Shown in pieces: positions 1-9,080 of a DNA stretch of 64,000 bases. The translations under genes were made by a program, and so were the position numbers. Below the pieces are notes generated by a model. That model made no database searches and was not told the DNA's origin. It saw only the letters and a program-made list of their open reading frames with translations. Origin of the DNA: Weissella soli (GTDB lineage Bacteria; Bacillota; Bacilli; Lactobacillales; Lactobacillaceae); the NCBI RefSeq assembly GCF_001761545.1, contig NZ_CP017326.1:744001-808000 (forward strand), written 5' to 3'. Numbering within the stretch: position 1 is the first letter of the stretch; every line of letters starts with the position of its first letter.

Positions 1-195
1 TTCAACTTCACCCGTACTTGGTGTTTGCAATCCACCAGCAATCGTTAAGAAGGTTGTTTTCCCAGAACCAGATGGACCGACCACGATGATCAATTGCCCA
101 CTTTCTGCTTCGAAATTAACATCTTTGAGCGCCACATACTTACTGCTACCCTCGCCGAAAATTTTGGTTACAGAATCAAAAATTAAAGATGACAT
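1..195 (-). CDS. hrtA: ABC transporter ATP-binding protein, heme-efflux type (partial)
   Basis: Only the first 65 codons are in the window; the gene runs off the left edge in an open frame. The N-terminus carries a Walker A loop, GPSGSGKT, at residues 40-47, as in MacB/LolD/HrtA-type ATPases that energise FtsX-fold permeases. The ATG sits 2 bp after the stop of the upstream permease gene, and its ribosome binding site (GGAGGA on the minus strand, 201-206) lies just before that stop, so the two are translated from one mRNA. The name rests on the partner permease resembling HrtB; the domain itself only says ABC ATPase. Confidence in an ATPase is high, in heme efflux moderate. Confidence 0.8.
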   Translation of the reverse strand, partial: MSSLIFDSVTKIFGEGSSKYVALKDVNFEAESGQLIIVVGPSGSGKTTFLTIAGGLQTPSTGEVE

Positions 196-197
196 CT

Positions 198-1247
198 TTA
201 TCCTCCAATAATCTTGTAGGGATCGACTTTTGTGATCTGCCGAATCGGGATCAACGCACCGAATAATGACATAATGATCAACCCAAATCCTGAAATCAAT
301 AGATTGCTGGTCGTAATGACAATCGGCACTTCACTTGGTAGGCCGATAGCGGTTATTTCTCCTAAGATGATAGCTAACACCACCCCGATAATAGACATGA
401 TGAGTGATTGGTATAAGATACTTAGCACGAGATACTTTGTTGAAACACCTTGTGCTTTTAGCACTCCCAGATTAGGGAGCTTTTGCACAGTCAGAATATA
501 TAAGAAGATTGAGATAACAATTAAGATAATCACGTACAAAAAGCCAATCATAAAGTTAAAGGTCAACTGTTGGGCACTGTATCCGGGTAACTTATTAATA
601 AAGGCCTGAATAGCAAACAGTTTAGTCCCCATCGGCAAATCACCCCGACTTGGGCTATGATTCTCGAAAACGACGGCGTTAACCATCCCCTTATTCAGTG
701 GCTGAATCGTCTTAGGTGACACATATACAACCGGTGCCACGTTCAGGGTTGCGCGGGGCGTAAAGCCGGTAATTTTGATCTTAACGTCTGAATTGGCCAC
801 CTTTAATTGATCGCCGATCTTGAAACCATCGTTTTTGAATTTATCGGATACGAGGCCCTCATTCAACTTGGTTGCCTTCTTACCGGCTGTGACTTTCAGG
901 TTCTTATAGATAAATGAATCTGACGCAACAGCGATCAGCTGGGTATTTTCCTTAAGACCCGCCGCGGATTTTACCAACGTACTGTACTGAGATAGTTTGG
1001 CCCCATTGCTTGGCAAAGCCGCCACCGTCTTTTTTGCGAGAAAGGATTGTGATAAACGTCCCTCAGCATCCTTATTTAATACAATGGCACTGGCTTGCCA
1101 CTCGTCGACAGCAGCGCGATTAAGGTTAGCTAAGCCCGTGGCTAAGCCGCTTAAAATGATTAACAAGTAGCTGACTAATAATATGAGCGCAATGATCAAC
1201 CCATAACGTAATTTTTCATGTAACATTTCTTTAATGGCTAGAAACAT
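198..1247 (-). CDS. hrtB: ABC transporter permease, HrtB-like (FtsX fold)
   Basis: Membrane permease of 349 residues with the FtsX/MacB layout: one N-terminal membrane helix (about 16-38), a large extracellular domain (about 40-225), then three C-terminal helices (about 230-255, 272-298, 312-335). The N-terminus (AIKEM..KLRYGLII) and overall length match HrtB, the permease of the heme exporter that protects Gram-positive bacteria from excess heme. It is upstream of and nearly touches the ATPase gene, as expected for hrtBA. In lactococci such operons are repressed by HrtR; no regulator gene is in view. A lipoprotein or peptide exporter of the same fold is the alternative. Confidence 0.72.
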   Translation of the reverse strand: MFLAIKEMLHEKLRYGLIIALILLVSYLLIILSGLATGLANLNRAAVDEWQASAIVLNKDAEGRLSQSFLAKKTVAALPSNGAKLSQYSTLVKSAAGLKENTQLIAVASDSFIYKNLKVTAGKKATKLNEGLVSDKFKNDGFKIGDQLKVANSDVKIKITGFTPRATLNVAPVVYVSPKTIQPLNKGMVNAVVFENHSPSRGDLPMGTKLFAIQAFINKLPGYSAQQLTFNFMIGFLYVIILIVISIFLYILTVQKLPNLGVLKAQGVSTKYLVLSILYQSLIMSIIGVVLAIILGEITAIGLPSEVPIVITTSNLLISGFGLIIMSLFGALIPIRQITKVDPYKIIGG

Positions 1248-1310
1248 ATTTTTTCTCCTGATCGCGGTTCAAGTGACCATTTCATTAACTGAGTGCTTGC
1301 TGGTGAGTCA

Positions 1311-1334
1311 ATTGTACCATCATTTGTAATGGTA
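1311..1334 (-). promoter_or_regulatory. Candidate promoter/operator upstream of hrtB
   Basis: A minus-strand TACAAT (1311-1316) could be a -10 box for hrtB. It overlaps an inverted repeat with 6-bp arms TACCAT/ATGGTA (1315-1320 and 1329-1334). No convincing -35 box was found. This is a weak call based on position and symmetry only. Confidence 0.25.
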
Positions 1335-1400
1335 TCTTCACCTTTTTTTAACTTTTGTTAACAAATAAATGGCCGCCGTCGCTGCTGCTTTACAAGCCAT

Positions 1401-1440
1401 CAAAAACGCCATCTCTTAGAAAATGTCTAAGAGATGGCGT
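1401..1440 (-). terminator. Rho-independent terminator after the response regulator gene
   Basis: Perfect 15-bp stem (1406-1420 with 1426-1440), 5-nt loop, followed on the minus strand by TTTTTG. It lies 10 bp beyond the response regulator stop codon. Confidence 0.9.
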
Positions 1441-1450
1441 GTTAAACCAG

Positions 1451-2071
1451 TTAAATCAAATTATTTTTCGCTGCTAAGGCTACTGCTTCAATACCACTGG
1501 AAACAGACATCTTGTTATAGATCGTGCTCAAGTGGTTCTTCACCGTTCTTTCAGATAAGTGAACTTTGATTGCAATATCTTTTATTCTGAGACCCTTACT
1601 AATGTCAGTTAGGAGCATTAACTCCATATCATTTAGGTTGAAATCTGATGGATTTAGCCCTTCCGTGGACATAATTTGTGTTATTTTACTATGTAATAAA
1701 GTGTTACCTTCCAAAGCATTATTCACTGTATTAATGATTTGTTCAGGCCCGGCATCTTTTAGCAGGTAACCCTTGGCACCTAAATTCAACATTTTTTTAA
1801 TGTCATTGCCGGTATCTACTGTTGTTAAAACAACCACAGGTACCTGTGGGCAAAATTCATTGATATAAGCCATCACACCGAAACCATCAATATGATCCAT
1901 GATAATATCTAGTAATATAACATCAGGTAATGCCTGTTTTAACTGAGCGATAGCCTCCGTACCATTACTCGCCTCATACGCAACCTCAAAACCGGCTATA
2001 TTTTCAAAAATTAGTTTTAAGCCTTCTCTAATTAGAAAATGATTATCAACCACCATTATTTTTTTATTCAT
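1451..2071 (-). CDS. NarL/LuxR-family response regulator
   Basis: DNA-binding response regulator of 206 residues. The receiver domain (1-120) has the phosphoacceptor Asp55 in VILLDIIMD, Thr84 and Lys105; the usual acidic pair is D9-N10, so one acid is replaced by Asn, which is common in this family. A LuxR-type helix-turn-helix occupies about 145-205, with the recognition region LSERTVKNHLSTIYNKM. It follows the sensor kinase by 4 bp and is the last gene of the mmpL-kinase-regulator cluster, before a strong terminator. The likely role is control of the adjacent MMPL exporter in response to an envelope or drug signal; that is inference from context. Confidence 0.9.
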   Translation of the reverse strand: MNKKIMVVDNHFLIREGLKLIFENIAGFEVAYEASNGTEAIAQLKQALPDVILLDIIMDHIDGFGVMAYINEFCPQVPVVVLTTVDTGNDIKKMLNLGAKGYLLKDAGPEQIINTVNNALEGNTLLHSKITQIMSTEGLNPSDFNLNDMELMLLTDISKGLRIKDIAIKVHLSERTVKNHLSTIYNKMSVSSGIEAVALAAKNNLI

Positions 2072-2075
2072 TTTG

Positions 2076-3269
2076 CTACCTCAACTCACACGGGATTTTT
2101 ATCTGGATATTAGTTCCCTCACCAATTTGGCTGCTGATATTCACTGTACCATCTAATTCAACTACCCGTTCATGCATTGAACTGATGCCAAAATGACGAT
2201 TACGTGTTGCATCATTTTGAACTTTAAAACCACGCCCAAAATCAATAATTTCGATAATTAAAAACTTATCTAATTCAATTTTAACAAGCGCCACATCTGT
2301 TTCAGCATGTTTAACTATATTAGTAAGTGCTTCCGAAATAATTCGTATCAGCGTCTCCGTGGTTTCTGATTTTAATTGGATATCAGCTGTGATTTTAACA
2401 TTGACATGCAATCCATAATTTTCATAAAATAGCTCTGCTAACTTTTCAAGACGATACCTGAAACTAATATTGTCCGTGTGCTCTCTACGCATCTCATATA
2501 CGGCTGTTCGGGCATCTACCAATGAACTTCTAGATAACTTTATTGTTTTTTCAATTTCTGCAGTTGCCCGCTGAATTTTGCCATGTGAAATTAATCCCTT
2601 AATACCTTCTAATTGCATTGTCACACCTGCCAACCCTTGCATTAAAGTATCATGCAATTCACGTCCAATCCGATTTCGTTCATTTTGTTGGGAAATTTCT
2701 TTGACTTCAGTATACGTCACTTGCAATTCCTGAAGGATACGTTGTGTTCTGATCATTTGATTTACTTGCCGATGATAAAACTGCCACGCTATGAAAAAAA
2801 TGACGTTGAGAAAAATTGAAGCTTCAAGCGCCATCAAGGCCAAAAACACACCTTCATTAATTAGTTCAATTAAAATAACCACGATTTGAGCTGGTCCAAG
2901 AATCCACAAAAGCGTCTTTAATTTCATATCAAACAAAGAAATAATCTGAACTCCAAAAACTGGTAACATGGTAATGTATAAAATAGTTTCATTAGGAGAA
3001 ATTAATATCCCAGCCATTATCACAATAATCATTTGAATAGCAACAAAGCCTATTGAGCTCCGCTTAATCAAGCTAGTACTTTTAAAGTTTACCAGTGCTT
3101 GTACAAAAAATAATGTAAAAAACAGTGATGACTGCCAATCACCAATCTGCGATGACTGGAGCATCAAATAATATGACAAAAAATACATCATCAAGCTCCA
3201 GAAAATCATTGGCCATCTATATAGAATCAAAAAATGTTCACGTGTTTCTTGCTTAACGTCATGTTCCAT
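2076..3269 (-). CDS. Sensor histidine kinase, NarL-partner type (HisKA_3)
   Basis: Membrane sensor kinase of 397 residues. The N-terminal half (about 18-165) is five to six hydrophobic segments with little extracellular material, so it probably senses a signal in or at the membrane. The dimerisation/phosphoacceptor helix has His206 in GRELHDTLMQGLAG, the HisKA_3 signature. The HATPase domain shows the N box (SEALTNIVKHAE, about 312-323) and G boxes (DFGRGF, 343-348; GEGTN, 383-387). It starts from an ATG with AAGGAG upstream. The response regulator gene follows 4 bp later. The mmpL gene lies just upstream, separated by a terminator, so expression is either from a promoter hidden in that short gap or by read-through. 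Confidence 0.9.
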   Translation of the reverse strand: MEHDVKQETREHFLILYRWPMIFWSLMMYFLSYYLMLQSSQIGDWQSSLFFTLFFVQALVNFKSTSLIKRSSIGFVAIQMIIVIMAGILISPNETILYITMLPVFGVQIISLFDMKLKTLLWILGPAQIVVILIELINEGVFLALMALEASIFLNVIFFIAWQFYHRQVNQMIRTQRILQELQVTYTEVKEISQQNERNRIGRELHDTLMQGLAGVTMQLEGIKGLISHGKIQRATAEIEKTIKLSRSSLVDARTAVYEMRREHTDNISFRYRLEKLAELFYENYGLHVNVKITADIQLKSETTETLIRIISEALTNIVKHAETDVALVKIELDKFLIIEIIDFGRGFKVQNDATRNRHFGISSMHERVVELDGTVNISSQIGEGTNIQIKIPCELR

Positions 3270-3285
3270 ACGAACTCCTTATACA

Positions 3286-3326
3286 GTAAAAAAACTAAGC
3301 TATGCATTCATTTTAGCTTAGTTTTT
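3286..3326 (-). terminator. Terminator between mmpL and the kinase gene
   Basis: Perfect 13-bp stem, AAAAACTAAGCTA (3290-3302) with 3314-3326, 11-nt loop, followed on the minus strand by a run of seven T. It lies 17 bp after the mmpL stop and only 21 bp before the kinase start codon. Confidence 0.85.
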
Positions 3327-3342
3327 AAGTTTTAAACATCAA

Positions 3343-5454
3343 TTAATCTATTTTGACATTAGGTAATAGCTTATCTAACCACTTTGGTAAGTACCAACTA
3401 GCTTTGCCAAATACTGCAATTGTTGCGGGCACTAAAATCAATCTAACTAACAATGCATCAAATAAGATTCCAGAGGTTAATACAAGACCCATTGATTTTA
3501 CGATGGCATCACTGGCAAAAATAAATCCTGAAAAGACTGCCATCATAATTAGAGCTGCTGCTACAACCGCTGGACCACTGTTCCGCATTCCTGCGATCAC
3601 CGCTTCAGTAGTTCGATGTGTTTTTAAATATTCCTCACGAATCCGACTCACTAAGAAGACTTCATAATCCATGGCTAACCCAAACATAATACCAATCACG
3701 AGAACTGGTAAGAAATTGAGAATGGCGCCCTTAGCGGGTATCCCAAAGAATTCAATGAAATGACCATCTTGGACAACATAAACAATTGTTCCTAGTGTTG
3801 CACCCAATGATAATATAAATCCTGCCACTGCAACCACTGGAATTAATAATGATCTAAATACCAATGTCAGTAATACAAAAGCAAATAGGACAATCAAAGC
3901 GGCAAACTTAGGTAAGGCTTTCATCAATGCGTCAGACATATCAATATTAATGGCAGTTGAACCAGTGATATATAATTTGGGTAAATCTTTGTCAGAACTC
4001 AAGTCACGAATTTTATGTACCAACTGCTTAGTTTTGACGGCATTGGCGTTTGTTCCTGGTTGAACAGTAATCATCTGATATTCGTTATTTTTGCTTGGCG
4101 TTGCCGCTGAAACAGATGCCACGTTGTTTAGAGCATCAATATCCTTGATGACATGCTGAGTTGCCTGATTGCTACTAGTTTTTGCTATTATGACTAGTGT
4201 TGCTTGACTACCCTGACCATACTCTTGCGTTAAGATGTCATAAGCTCGTCGTTCCGTCAATTTTTCTGACTTAACGGCATCATTAGGTAGACCCAAATTA
4301 ATATGCGTAAATGGCATCGTAGCAAATCCTAATATGACAATGACTGCAATTGTTAATACGTACTTGTATTTAGTGACTATCTTGCCCCAACCCCCTCTAA
4401 TACGGAGTAACGTTGCAAGATATAGTACTCGATTAGGTTTCTTACCAGTTACACGATCACCTAGTAAAACTAACATCGCCGGCACGAAGGTTAATGATGT
4501 CAAAATTGCCGTAAAAATCGCCATCGCTGCCGTTATACCCATGACTGAGAGCATATCGATGTTTAACACAGTCATTCCCAATAATGCAACGATGACCGTT
4601 AAACCAGCAAACACGATGGACGTTCCTGCCGTTGACATAGCTGTCATTAGGGCATTTTTTTTATTCAAATGTTCTAGTTCTTGTCGATATCGTGAAAGCA
4701 AAAATAATGCATAATCAATCCCGACAGCCAATCCCATCATCCCCACTAACGACATGGAAAATGTTGCAACTGACAAGAAATTTGTTGAAATTAAGACTAA
4801 CATCATTCCAACAACTAAACCTAAAATAGCTGAAAAAATAGGAATACCAGCCGCCATTAACGATGCAAAAGTGATTGCTAAAATAACAAAGGCTATGGCC
4901 AATCCAACCACTTCAGCTTGTTCACCATTATCCATACCGGAAATCGTGACGTCATTTGAAGTTAATTCCGTTTCAATATTTTTGTTTCGCGTAATATTAA
5001 TAGACTTCAATAGTGCTTTAACTGTCTTAGTAGAAACTTGATCCCCTTTTTGCTTATAGATTACTCTGGCAGTCGCAGCCATCTTGTCCTGACTATAGCT
5101 CTGAAGTATCTGTGGGGTCACCACCATTTTGACATGTTTATTTGTTTGAACATCTTTAAACATGTCATTCATAATTTGTTGGTTGGCCGGTGAGGTTAGT
5201 ACATCGCCATTAATTGAATGTAATACAATTTCTACCTGACCCCCTGTTTGCTTCGTGTTAGGAAATTCTTTTTCCATTAGTCGATTAGCTTGTTCAGATT
5301 GTGATCCTTGGATAGACATTCCAGCAGAATCAAAGTTCACTCCCATACTAAGTGCGGCACCAATTGAAATAAGAATGGTTAAAACAAAACCGAATATAGT
5401 CACCTTTGCATGACGGTATATCCATCCTCCTAATTTTCCAAGTGATTTTCCCAT
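3343..5454 (-). CDS. MMPL/RND-family transporter
   Basis: Large exporter of 703 residues with the two-fold MMPL plan: a membrane helix at about 18-38, an extracellular domain to about 180, a block of helices (about 180-335), one at about 365, a second extracellular domain to about 510, and a final helix block to about 690. The duplicated RND signature is visible as GIDYALFLLSRYRQEL and AMDYEVFLVSRIREEY. MMPL proteins export lipids, antimicrobials or other amphiphiles. ATG with AAGGAG 9 bp upstream. Placement directly before a NarL-type two-component system suggests regulated detoxification or envelope defence; the substrate cannot be read from sequence. Confidence 0.88.
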   Translation of the reverse strand: MGKSLGKLGGWIYRHAKVTIFGFVLTILISIGAALSMGVNFDSAGMSIQGSQSEQANRLMEKEFPNTKQTGGQVEIVLHSINGDVLTSPANQQIMNDMFKDVQTNKHVKMVVTPQILQSYSQDKMAATARVIYKQKGDQVSTKTVKALLKSINITRNKNIETELTSNDVTISGMDNGEQAEVVGLAIAFVILAITFASLMAAGIPIFSAILGLVVGMMLVLISTNFLSVATFSMSLVGMMGLAVGIDYALFLLSRYRQELEHLNKKNALMTAMSTAGTSIVFAGLTVIVALLGMTVLNIDMLSVMGITAAMAIFTAILTSLTFVPAMLVLLGDRVTGKKPNRVLYLATLLRIRGGWGKIVTKYKYVLTIAVIVILGFATMPFTHINLGLPNDAVKSEKLTERRAYDILTQEYGQGSQATLVIIAKTSSNQATQHVIKDIDALNNVASVSAATPSKNNEYQMITVQPGTNANAVKTKQLVHKIRDLSSDKDLPKLYITGSTAINIDMSDALMKALPKFAALIVLFAFVLLTLVFRSLLIPVVAVAGFILSLGATLGTIVYVVQDGHFIEFFGIPAKGAILNFLPVLVIGIMFGLAMDYEVFLVSRIREEYLKTHRTTEAVIAGMRNSGPAVVAAALIMMAVFSGFIFASDAIVKSMGLVLTSGILFDALLVRLILVPATIAVFGKASWYLPKWLDKLLPNVKID

Positions 5455-5601
5455 GAGTATTCTCCTTAAACTTGTTATGTACTCAATATATCAAGGAAAA
5501 CTAGAATATACATCGTCCTACCAGGCATACTTGATTGCCCTTTAGTGCAATTAAGATATAGAACTACTAAGAACACCCTGGTCTTGAATTTTTGTCGATA
5601 A

Positions 5602-5644
5602 TAAAATATCGTGTCTTAGCATAGATATAAGACACGATATTTTA
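5602..5644. terminator. Terminator after merR (possibly bidirectional)
   Basis: Perfect 17-bp stem, 5602-5618 with 5628-5644, 9-nt loop. The stem ends in TTTTA in both directions, and the plus-strand side runs into further T residues. It closes the minus-strand operon that ends with the MerR gene. Confidence 0.85.
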
Positions 5645-5648
5645 TTTT

Positions 5649-6089
5649 TTATAGATGATCAGCCCACTTACCCTGCTTATTATTACGCTTCGTAAGCGTA
5701 TGCTGCTTTTCTAATAACTTTAATTGTTCTTCCGCATCGAGCATATGATCATAGAAATGCTCTACTTTATACTGTAAATAATCTAGTGTTGCCGTTAAAT
5801 CGTCACGTTTTTCAGTCAAGATATTTATTTGCTCAACTAGAATAGCCTTTTGTTGTTCAACGTGTTCAGCTTCATCATCAACCAGGTCAACATAGCGCTT
5901 AATGGCTTCAACCGACATCCCCGCACTGCGCATATTTTTGACAAAGTTGATTCGACCAATATAAAAATCATCAAAGTCACGCACACCACTAGTTTTTCGA
6001 TCGACCACAGGAATCAGACCAACCTGTTCGTAATAACGAATGGTACTCGCCTCAACGCCAGTAATTTCACTTGCCTCTTTGATATTCAT
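5649..6089 (-). CDS. MerR-family transcriptional regulator
   Basis: Regulator of 146 residues. An N-terminal winged helix (1-70) opens with MNIKEASEITGVEASTIRYY, the classic MerR recognition segment, and is followed by a long coiled-coil dimerisation helix (about 75-128) rich in E, K and L. No cysteines are present, so it is not a metal or mercury sensor; the closest functional class is the aldehyde/electrophile or drug group. It is the last gene of the operon 9048-5649, downstream of an oxidoreductase, an exporter and a NAD(P)-binding protein. The 19-bp-spacer promoter of that operon (9081-9111) is a natural target, giving autoregulation. Confidence 0.9.
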   Translation of the reverse strand: MNIKEASEITGVEASTIRYYEQVGLIPVVDRKTSGVRDFDDFYIGRINFVKNMRSAGMSVEAIKRYVDLVDDEAEHVEQQKAILVEQINILTEKRDDLTATLDYLQYKVEHFYDHMLDAEEQLKLLEKQHTLTKRNNKQGKWADHL

Positions 6090-6108
6090 TTCATCATCCC
6101 TCTTAGTT

Positions 6109-6759
6109 TTAGTAGACTGGCCGGTCCAAGCCAGCAGTAGCCGGATCAGCTAGTCCTAAACTATCAAAATTCCCCATATCAGGTGTCGTTATTAATTCTA
6201 ACACTAAATCAGCCACACTTTGACGCGAACCAGATACCCCAATATAAGGCTCATCACGATGTGTCACTACATAATGAATCTCATCACGATCATTCAACCA
6301 AGGTAAACGTAGGGTCGTATAATTCAACCCTGAGGTCGCTAAAAGATGATCCGAATTTTGAGCAGCAGCTAGTCCAGGAGCAACCATTGATAAATTCCAA
6401 CGACCAAATTCGCCGGGAACTTCATCGTAAATACCTAAAATGTTAGTATAAATGATACGGTCAACCTGGTGTGCTTGCATAGCTGCGATGACATTCCTGG
6501 TTGGTACATTTTGCGCATCATGATCAACAACGGCCACAAAGATCAAATCTTGACCGGCTACAACTGATGTTACCGATGTCAAATCGTTCAAATCCGCTTT
6601 TACAATAGTGACCCGGGGGTGATTGGCTAAATGTTTAAGTTGATCAGGATGTCGGATTGCCAAAGTTAATGCAACATCGGCAAAACGGTCTTCAGTTAAC
6701 AATCGTTCCGTGACTAACTGGGCAATTCGCCCACCAGCTGCGATAATCGCTATTTTCAT
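6109..6759 (-). CDS. NAD(P)-binding atypical SDR-family protein
   Basis: Rossmann-fold protein of 216 residues, related to NAD(P)H-binding atypical short-chain dehydrogenases (NmrA/SDR-a type). The nucleotide loop near the N-terminus reads AAGGRIAQL, lacking the first glycine of the usual GATG motif. Later segments (RIIYTNILGIYDE; LNYTTLRLPWL) match the family. I chose the ATG at 6759 because AGGAGA sits 8 bp upstream; the in-frame ATG 24 bp earlier would put that site inside the gene. It lies 19 bp before merR and 42 bp after the MFS gene in one operon. Substrate unknown; these proteins often act on quinones or as redox sensors. Confidence 0.82.
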   Translation of the reverse strand: MKIAIIAAGGRIAQLVTERLLTEDRFADVALTLAIRHPDQLKHLANHPRVTIVKADLNDLTSVTSVVAGQDLIFVAVVDHDAQNVPTRNVIAAMQAHQVDRIIYTNILGIYDEVPGEFGRWNLSMVAPGLAAAQNSDHLLATSGLNYTTLRLPWLNDRDEIHYVVTHRDEPYIGVSGSRQSVADLVLELITTPDMGNFDSLGLADPATAGLDRPVY

Positions 6760-6801
6760 CTTATTTTCTCCTATCATTAACACTCATTGCAATAAAACGC
6801 G

Positions 6802-8127
6802 TTACTGCTCGTCGGCTATGAGTTGCCCTATCACAAGGTATAGCGCAATCAAGATAGCTACCACAATAAAACTAAACATCACCCATAAATTAGTATGGAT
6901 GTTACCCCCGATCATTAAAACCAGAGACAGACCAATCGGACCACCAATTTGGTGCATGGTATTTGTGATCCCGGAAGCAATACCAGCTAACTCGTTAGAC
7001 GTCTCATAGATACCTAAGCTGGTGACCGGTGATAAAATAAAGCCTTGTCCGATGCCTAAAAATACCATGGGTAACGCAATAGCTGACCAATAACTGGCAT
7101 TAAAATTAGCCAGCGCCAAGAGTAGCATGCCTAATCCCAGCATGATCTCACCAAATAGCAACGTTTTTGTTTGGCCGAATTTAGCAGTGATCATTGGTAA
7201 CCGCATTGAAATTAAAAACATAATCACCGTCAATGGGAAAAAAGCTAACCCTGCCTGCAATGCATTGAATCCATACTGACTTTGCATCATTTGGGGTAAT
7301 AAAAACCAAAATGATAGCATCGACATCATAAAGAGCAATCGCAACAGATATGCACTCGCACGAATCTTATTTTTAAAAAGTGACAGTGGCATCAGTGCCC
7401 CTGCAACGTGACTTTCTCGCCAAACAAAAACACCAATTAAGCTCATTCCTATGGCGATATAAAGCCACTGTTCACTATTTGCGAGTAACCCATAGATAAT
7501 ACTACCCAGCCCAACCACTGATAGTCCAGCTCCTAGCAAATCAACTGGCTGAGAACCAGGTTTAACGACGTCCGGTTTAATAAAACGCCACGCTAACATT
7601 AAGAGCAATAATGTGAATGGCACATTAATCAAAAAGCCCGCTCGCCAAGATACCGCGGTGGTCAACCAACCGCCAATGACTAAACCTAAACTGGATCCCA
7701 CGCCAGCAGTTGCCCCATAGTAAGCAATCGCAGTAGTTAGTTGGTTTCCTTGATAGGCATCTATCATTAGCGCTAAAGTCGACGGTGCCAAGATTGAAGC
7801 ACCAATGCCCTGCACGCCACGTAACAAGATAGTCAAAAGCATCTGATTAGATAAGCCAATCATCCATGAAGCCACGCCAAAGATAGCGAGACCGATTAAA
7901 AAAATACGCTTTCGACCAATTAAATCTGACAGTCGCCCACTCAGCAACAAGAAACCGCCAAAAGTCAGCGTATAAGCATTTGATATCCACGATAGCGCCT
8001 GGGCTGTCAAATGTAAATCACGCCCAATTTCAACAGCGGATGTAAAAATAATTGAATTATCCATTAAAATTAAAAAATATGCTAATAAGGCGATGGGTAG
8101 TACCATGCCAAATTTTTGTTTCACCAT
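6802..8127 (-). CDS. MFS transporter, DHA2-like multidrug exporter
   Basis: Major facilitator of 441 residues with 12 or more hydrophobic helices. The loop between helices 2 and 3 has GRLSDLIGRKRIF (MFS motif A), and helix 4-5 shows RGVQGIGASILAPSTLALM, typical of the DHA1/DHA2 drug:H+ antiporters. The N-terminus contains the DHA2-type LMDNSII stretch. It lies 51 bp after the aldo/keto reductase gene and before the NAD(P)-binding gene, all on one strand, and the operon ends in a MerR regulator. Likely export of a toxic electrophile or antimicrobial; substrate unknown. Confidence 0.88.
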   Translation of the reverse strand: MVKQKFGMVLPIALLAYFLILMDNSIIFTSAVEIGRDLHLTAQALSWISNAYTLTFGGFLLLSGRLSDLIGRKRIFLIGLAIFGVASWMIGLSNQMLLTILLRGVQGIGASILAPSTLALMIDAYQGNQLTTAIAYYGATAGVGSSLGLVIGGWLTTAVSWRAGFLINVPFTLLLLMLAWRFIKPDVVKPGSQPVDLLGAGLSVVGLGSIIYGLLANSEQWLYIAIGMSLIGVFVWRESHVAGALMPLSLFKNKIRASAYLLRLLFMMSMLSFWFLLPQMMQSQYGFNALQAGLAFFPLTVIMFLISMRLPMITAKFGQTKTLLFGEIMLGLGMLLLALANFNASYWSAIALPMVFLGIGQGFILSPVTSLGIYETSNELAGIASGITNTMHQIGGPIGLSLVLMIGGNIHTNLWVMFSFIVVAILIALYLVIGQLIADEQ

Positions 8128-8144
8128 ACAACTCTTCCTCTCAA

Positions 8145-8170
8145 AAAAACAGTAATTTAATCCTGTTTTT
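8145..8170 (-). terminator. Weak intercistronic hairpin after the aldo/keto reductase gene
   Basis: 8-bp stem AAAAACAG (8145-8152) with 8163-8170, 10-nt loop, followed on the minus strand by T residues. AT-rich and short, so probably a partial terminator that lowers expression of the MFS gene rather than a full stop. Confidence 0.5.
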
Positions 8171-8178
8171 CAGTTTAC

Positions 8179-9048
8179 TTATCCTCGCGAACGAACATTG
8201 TAAAACCAATCCACCCGATTAGGATCTAAATGATCAAAGTCCGGTGTGTTCGTATCCAGATTTTCAATCTTAGCTATATCCTCGCCATCCAACGTAAAGT
8301 TCCAAATATCCAAGTTTTGGGCCATTCGTTCCGGCTTAGTCGACTTAGCTACCGCAACGATACCTTCTTGCATGACCCACTTCAGAACTACTTGAGCAAT
8401 CGCGACTTCGTGTTTTTTAGCAATTTCTAACAGCACCGGGTGACTAAAAATGCCATGCTGTCCTTCTGCAAATGGACCCCAGGCTTCCATTTGCACCCCA
8501 TACTTTGTATGCCACTCACGAGCTACCTTTTCTTGGTAAAAGGGGTGGAATTCCACTTGATTTATTTGTGGTTTTGGCAGACTAGCTTGTTCAACAACAT
8601 TCACAAATTCGATGAACTTTGCAGGATAAAAATTTGAAATACCGATGTTTTTAACCTGGCCAGCTGCTTGTGCCTCGGCCAAAGCACGCCAGGCACCATA
8701 CACGTCACCATATGGTTGATGTAGTAAAATAAGATCAAAGTATGCTTGTCCCGCATTTTGCAATGAATCATCAATCGCAGCACGCGCCCGGTCATAATCA
8801 AAATCTTGAATAAACAACTTCGTAGTTAGAAAGATATCCTCACGAGCTACCTCTCCAGCAGCGACAGCTTCATTAACAGCTACACCTGTTTCAGCTTCGT
8901 TACCATAAATACGTGCAGTATCGACACTCCGATACCCTGCTTTAATGGCATCGCGTACAGCCTGCTTAGTTTCTGCAACCGGAATCTGAAAAACCCCGAA
9001 TCCTAATTGTGGCATCTTGTTACCGTTATTCAATGTTGTAAAGTCCAT
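8179..9048 (-). CDS. Aldo/keto reductase
   Basis: Soluble NADPH-dependent reductase of 289 residues. The catalytic tetrad of the AKR fold is complete: Asp43 (SVDTARIYGNE), Tyr48, Lys77 (TTKLF) and His110 (LLHQPYG). Nucleotide-binding segments IGISNF and the later VVAVAKSTKPERMAQN are present. Family members (AKR5-type, 2,5-diketo-gluconate reductase-like) reduce aldehydes such as methylglyoxal. It is the first gene of a four-gene operon with an exporter, a Rossmann protein and a MerR regulator, which fits carbonyl or electrophile stress. Physiological substrate not determinable. Confidence 0.92.
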   Translation of the reverse strand: MDFTTLNNGNKMPQLGFGVFQIPVAETKQAVRDAIKAGYRSVDTARIYGNEAETGVAVNEAVAAGEVAREDIFLTTKLFIQDFDYDRARAAIDDSLQNAGQAYFDLILLHQPYGDVYGAWRALAEAQAAGQVKNIGISNFYPAKFIEFVNVVEQASLPKPQINQVEFHPFYQEKVAREWHTKYGVQMEAWGPFAEGQHGIFSHPVLLEIAKKHEVAIAQVVLKWVMQEGIVAVAKSTKPERMAQNLDIWNFTLDGEDIAKIENLDTNTPDFDHLDPNRVDWFYNVRSRG

Positions 9049-9080
9049 GTCTGTTTCCTCTTTTCCTATTCATGAGTTCT

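Noticed and set aside
6109-6783. Start of the NAD(P)-binding gene at the more upstream ATG
   Set aside because: That reading would place the ribosome binding site AGGAGA inside the coding sequence; the ATG at 6759 fits better.
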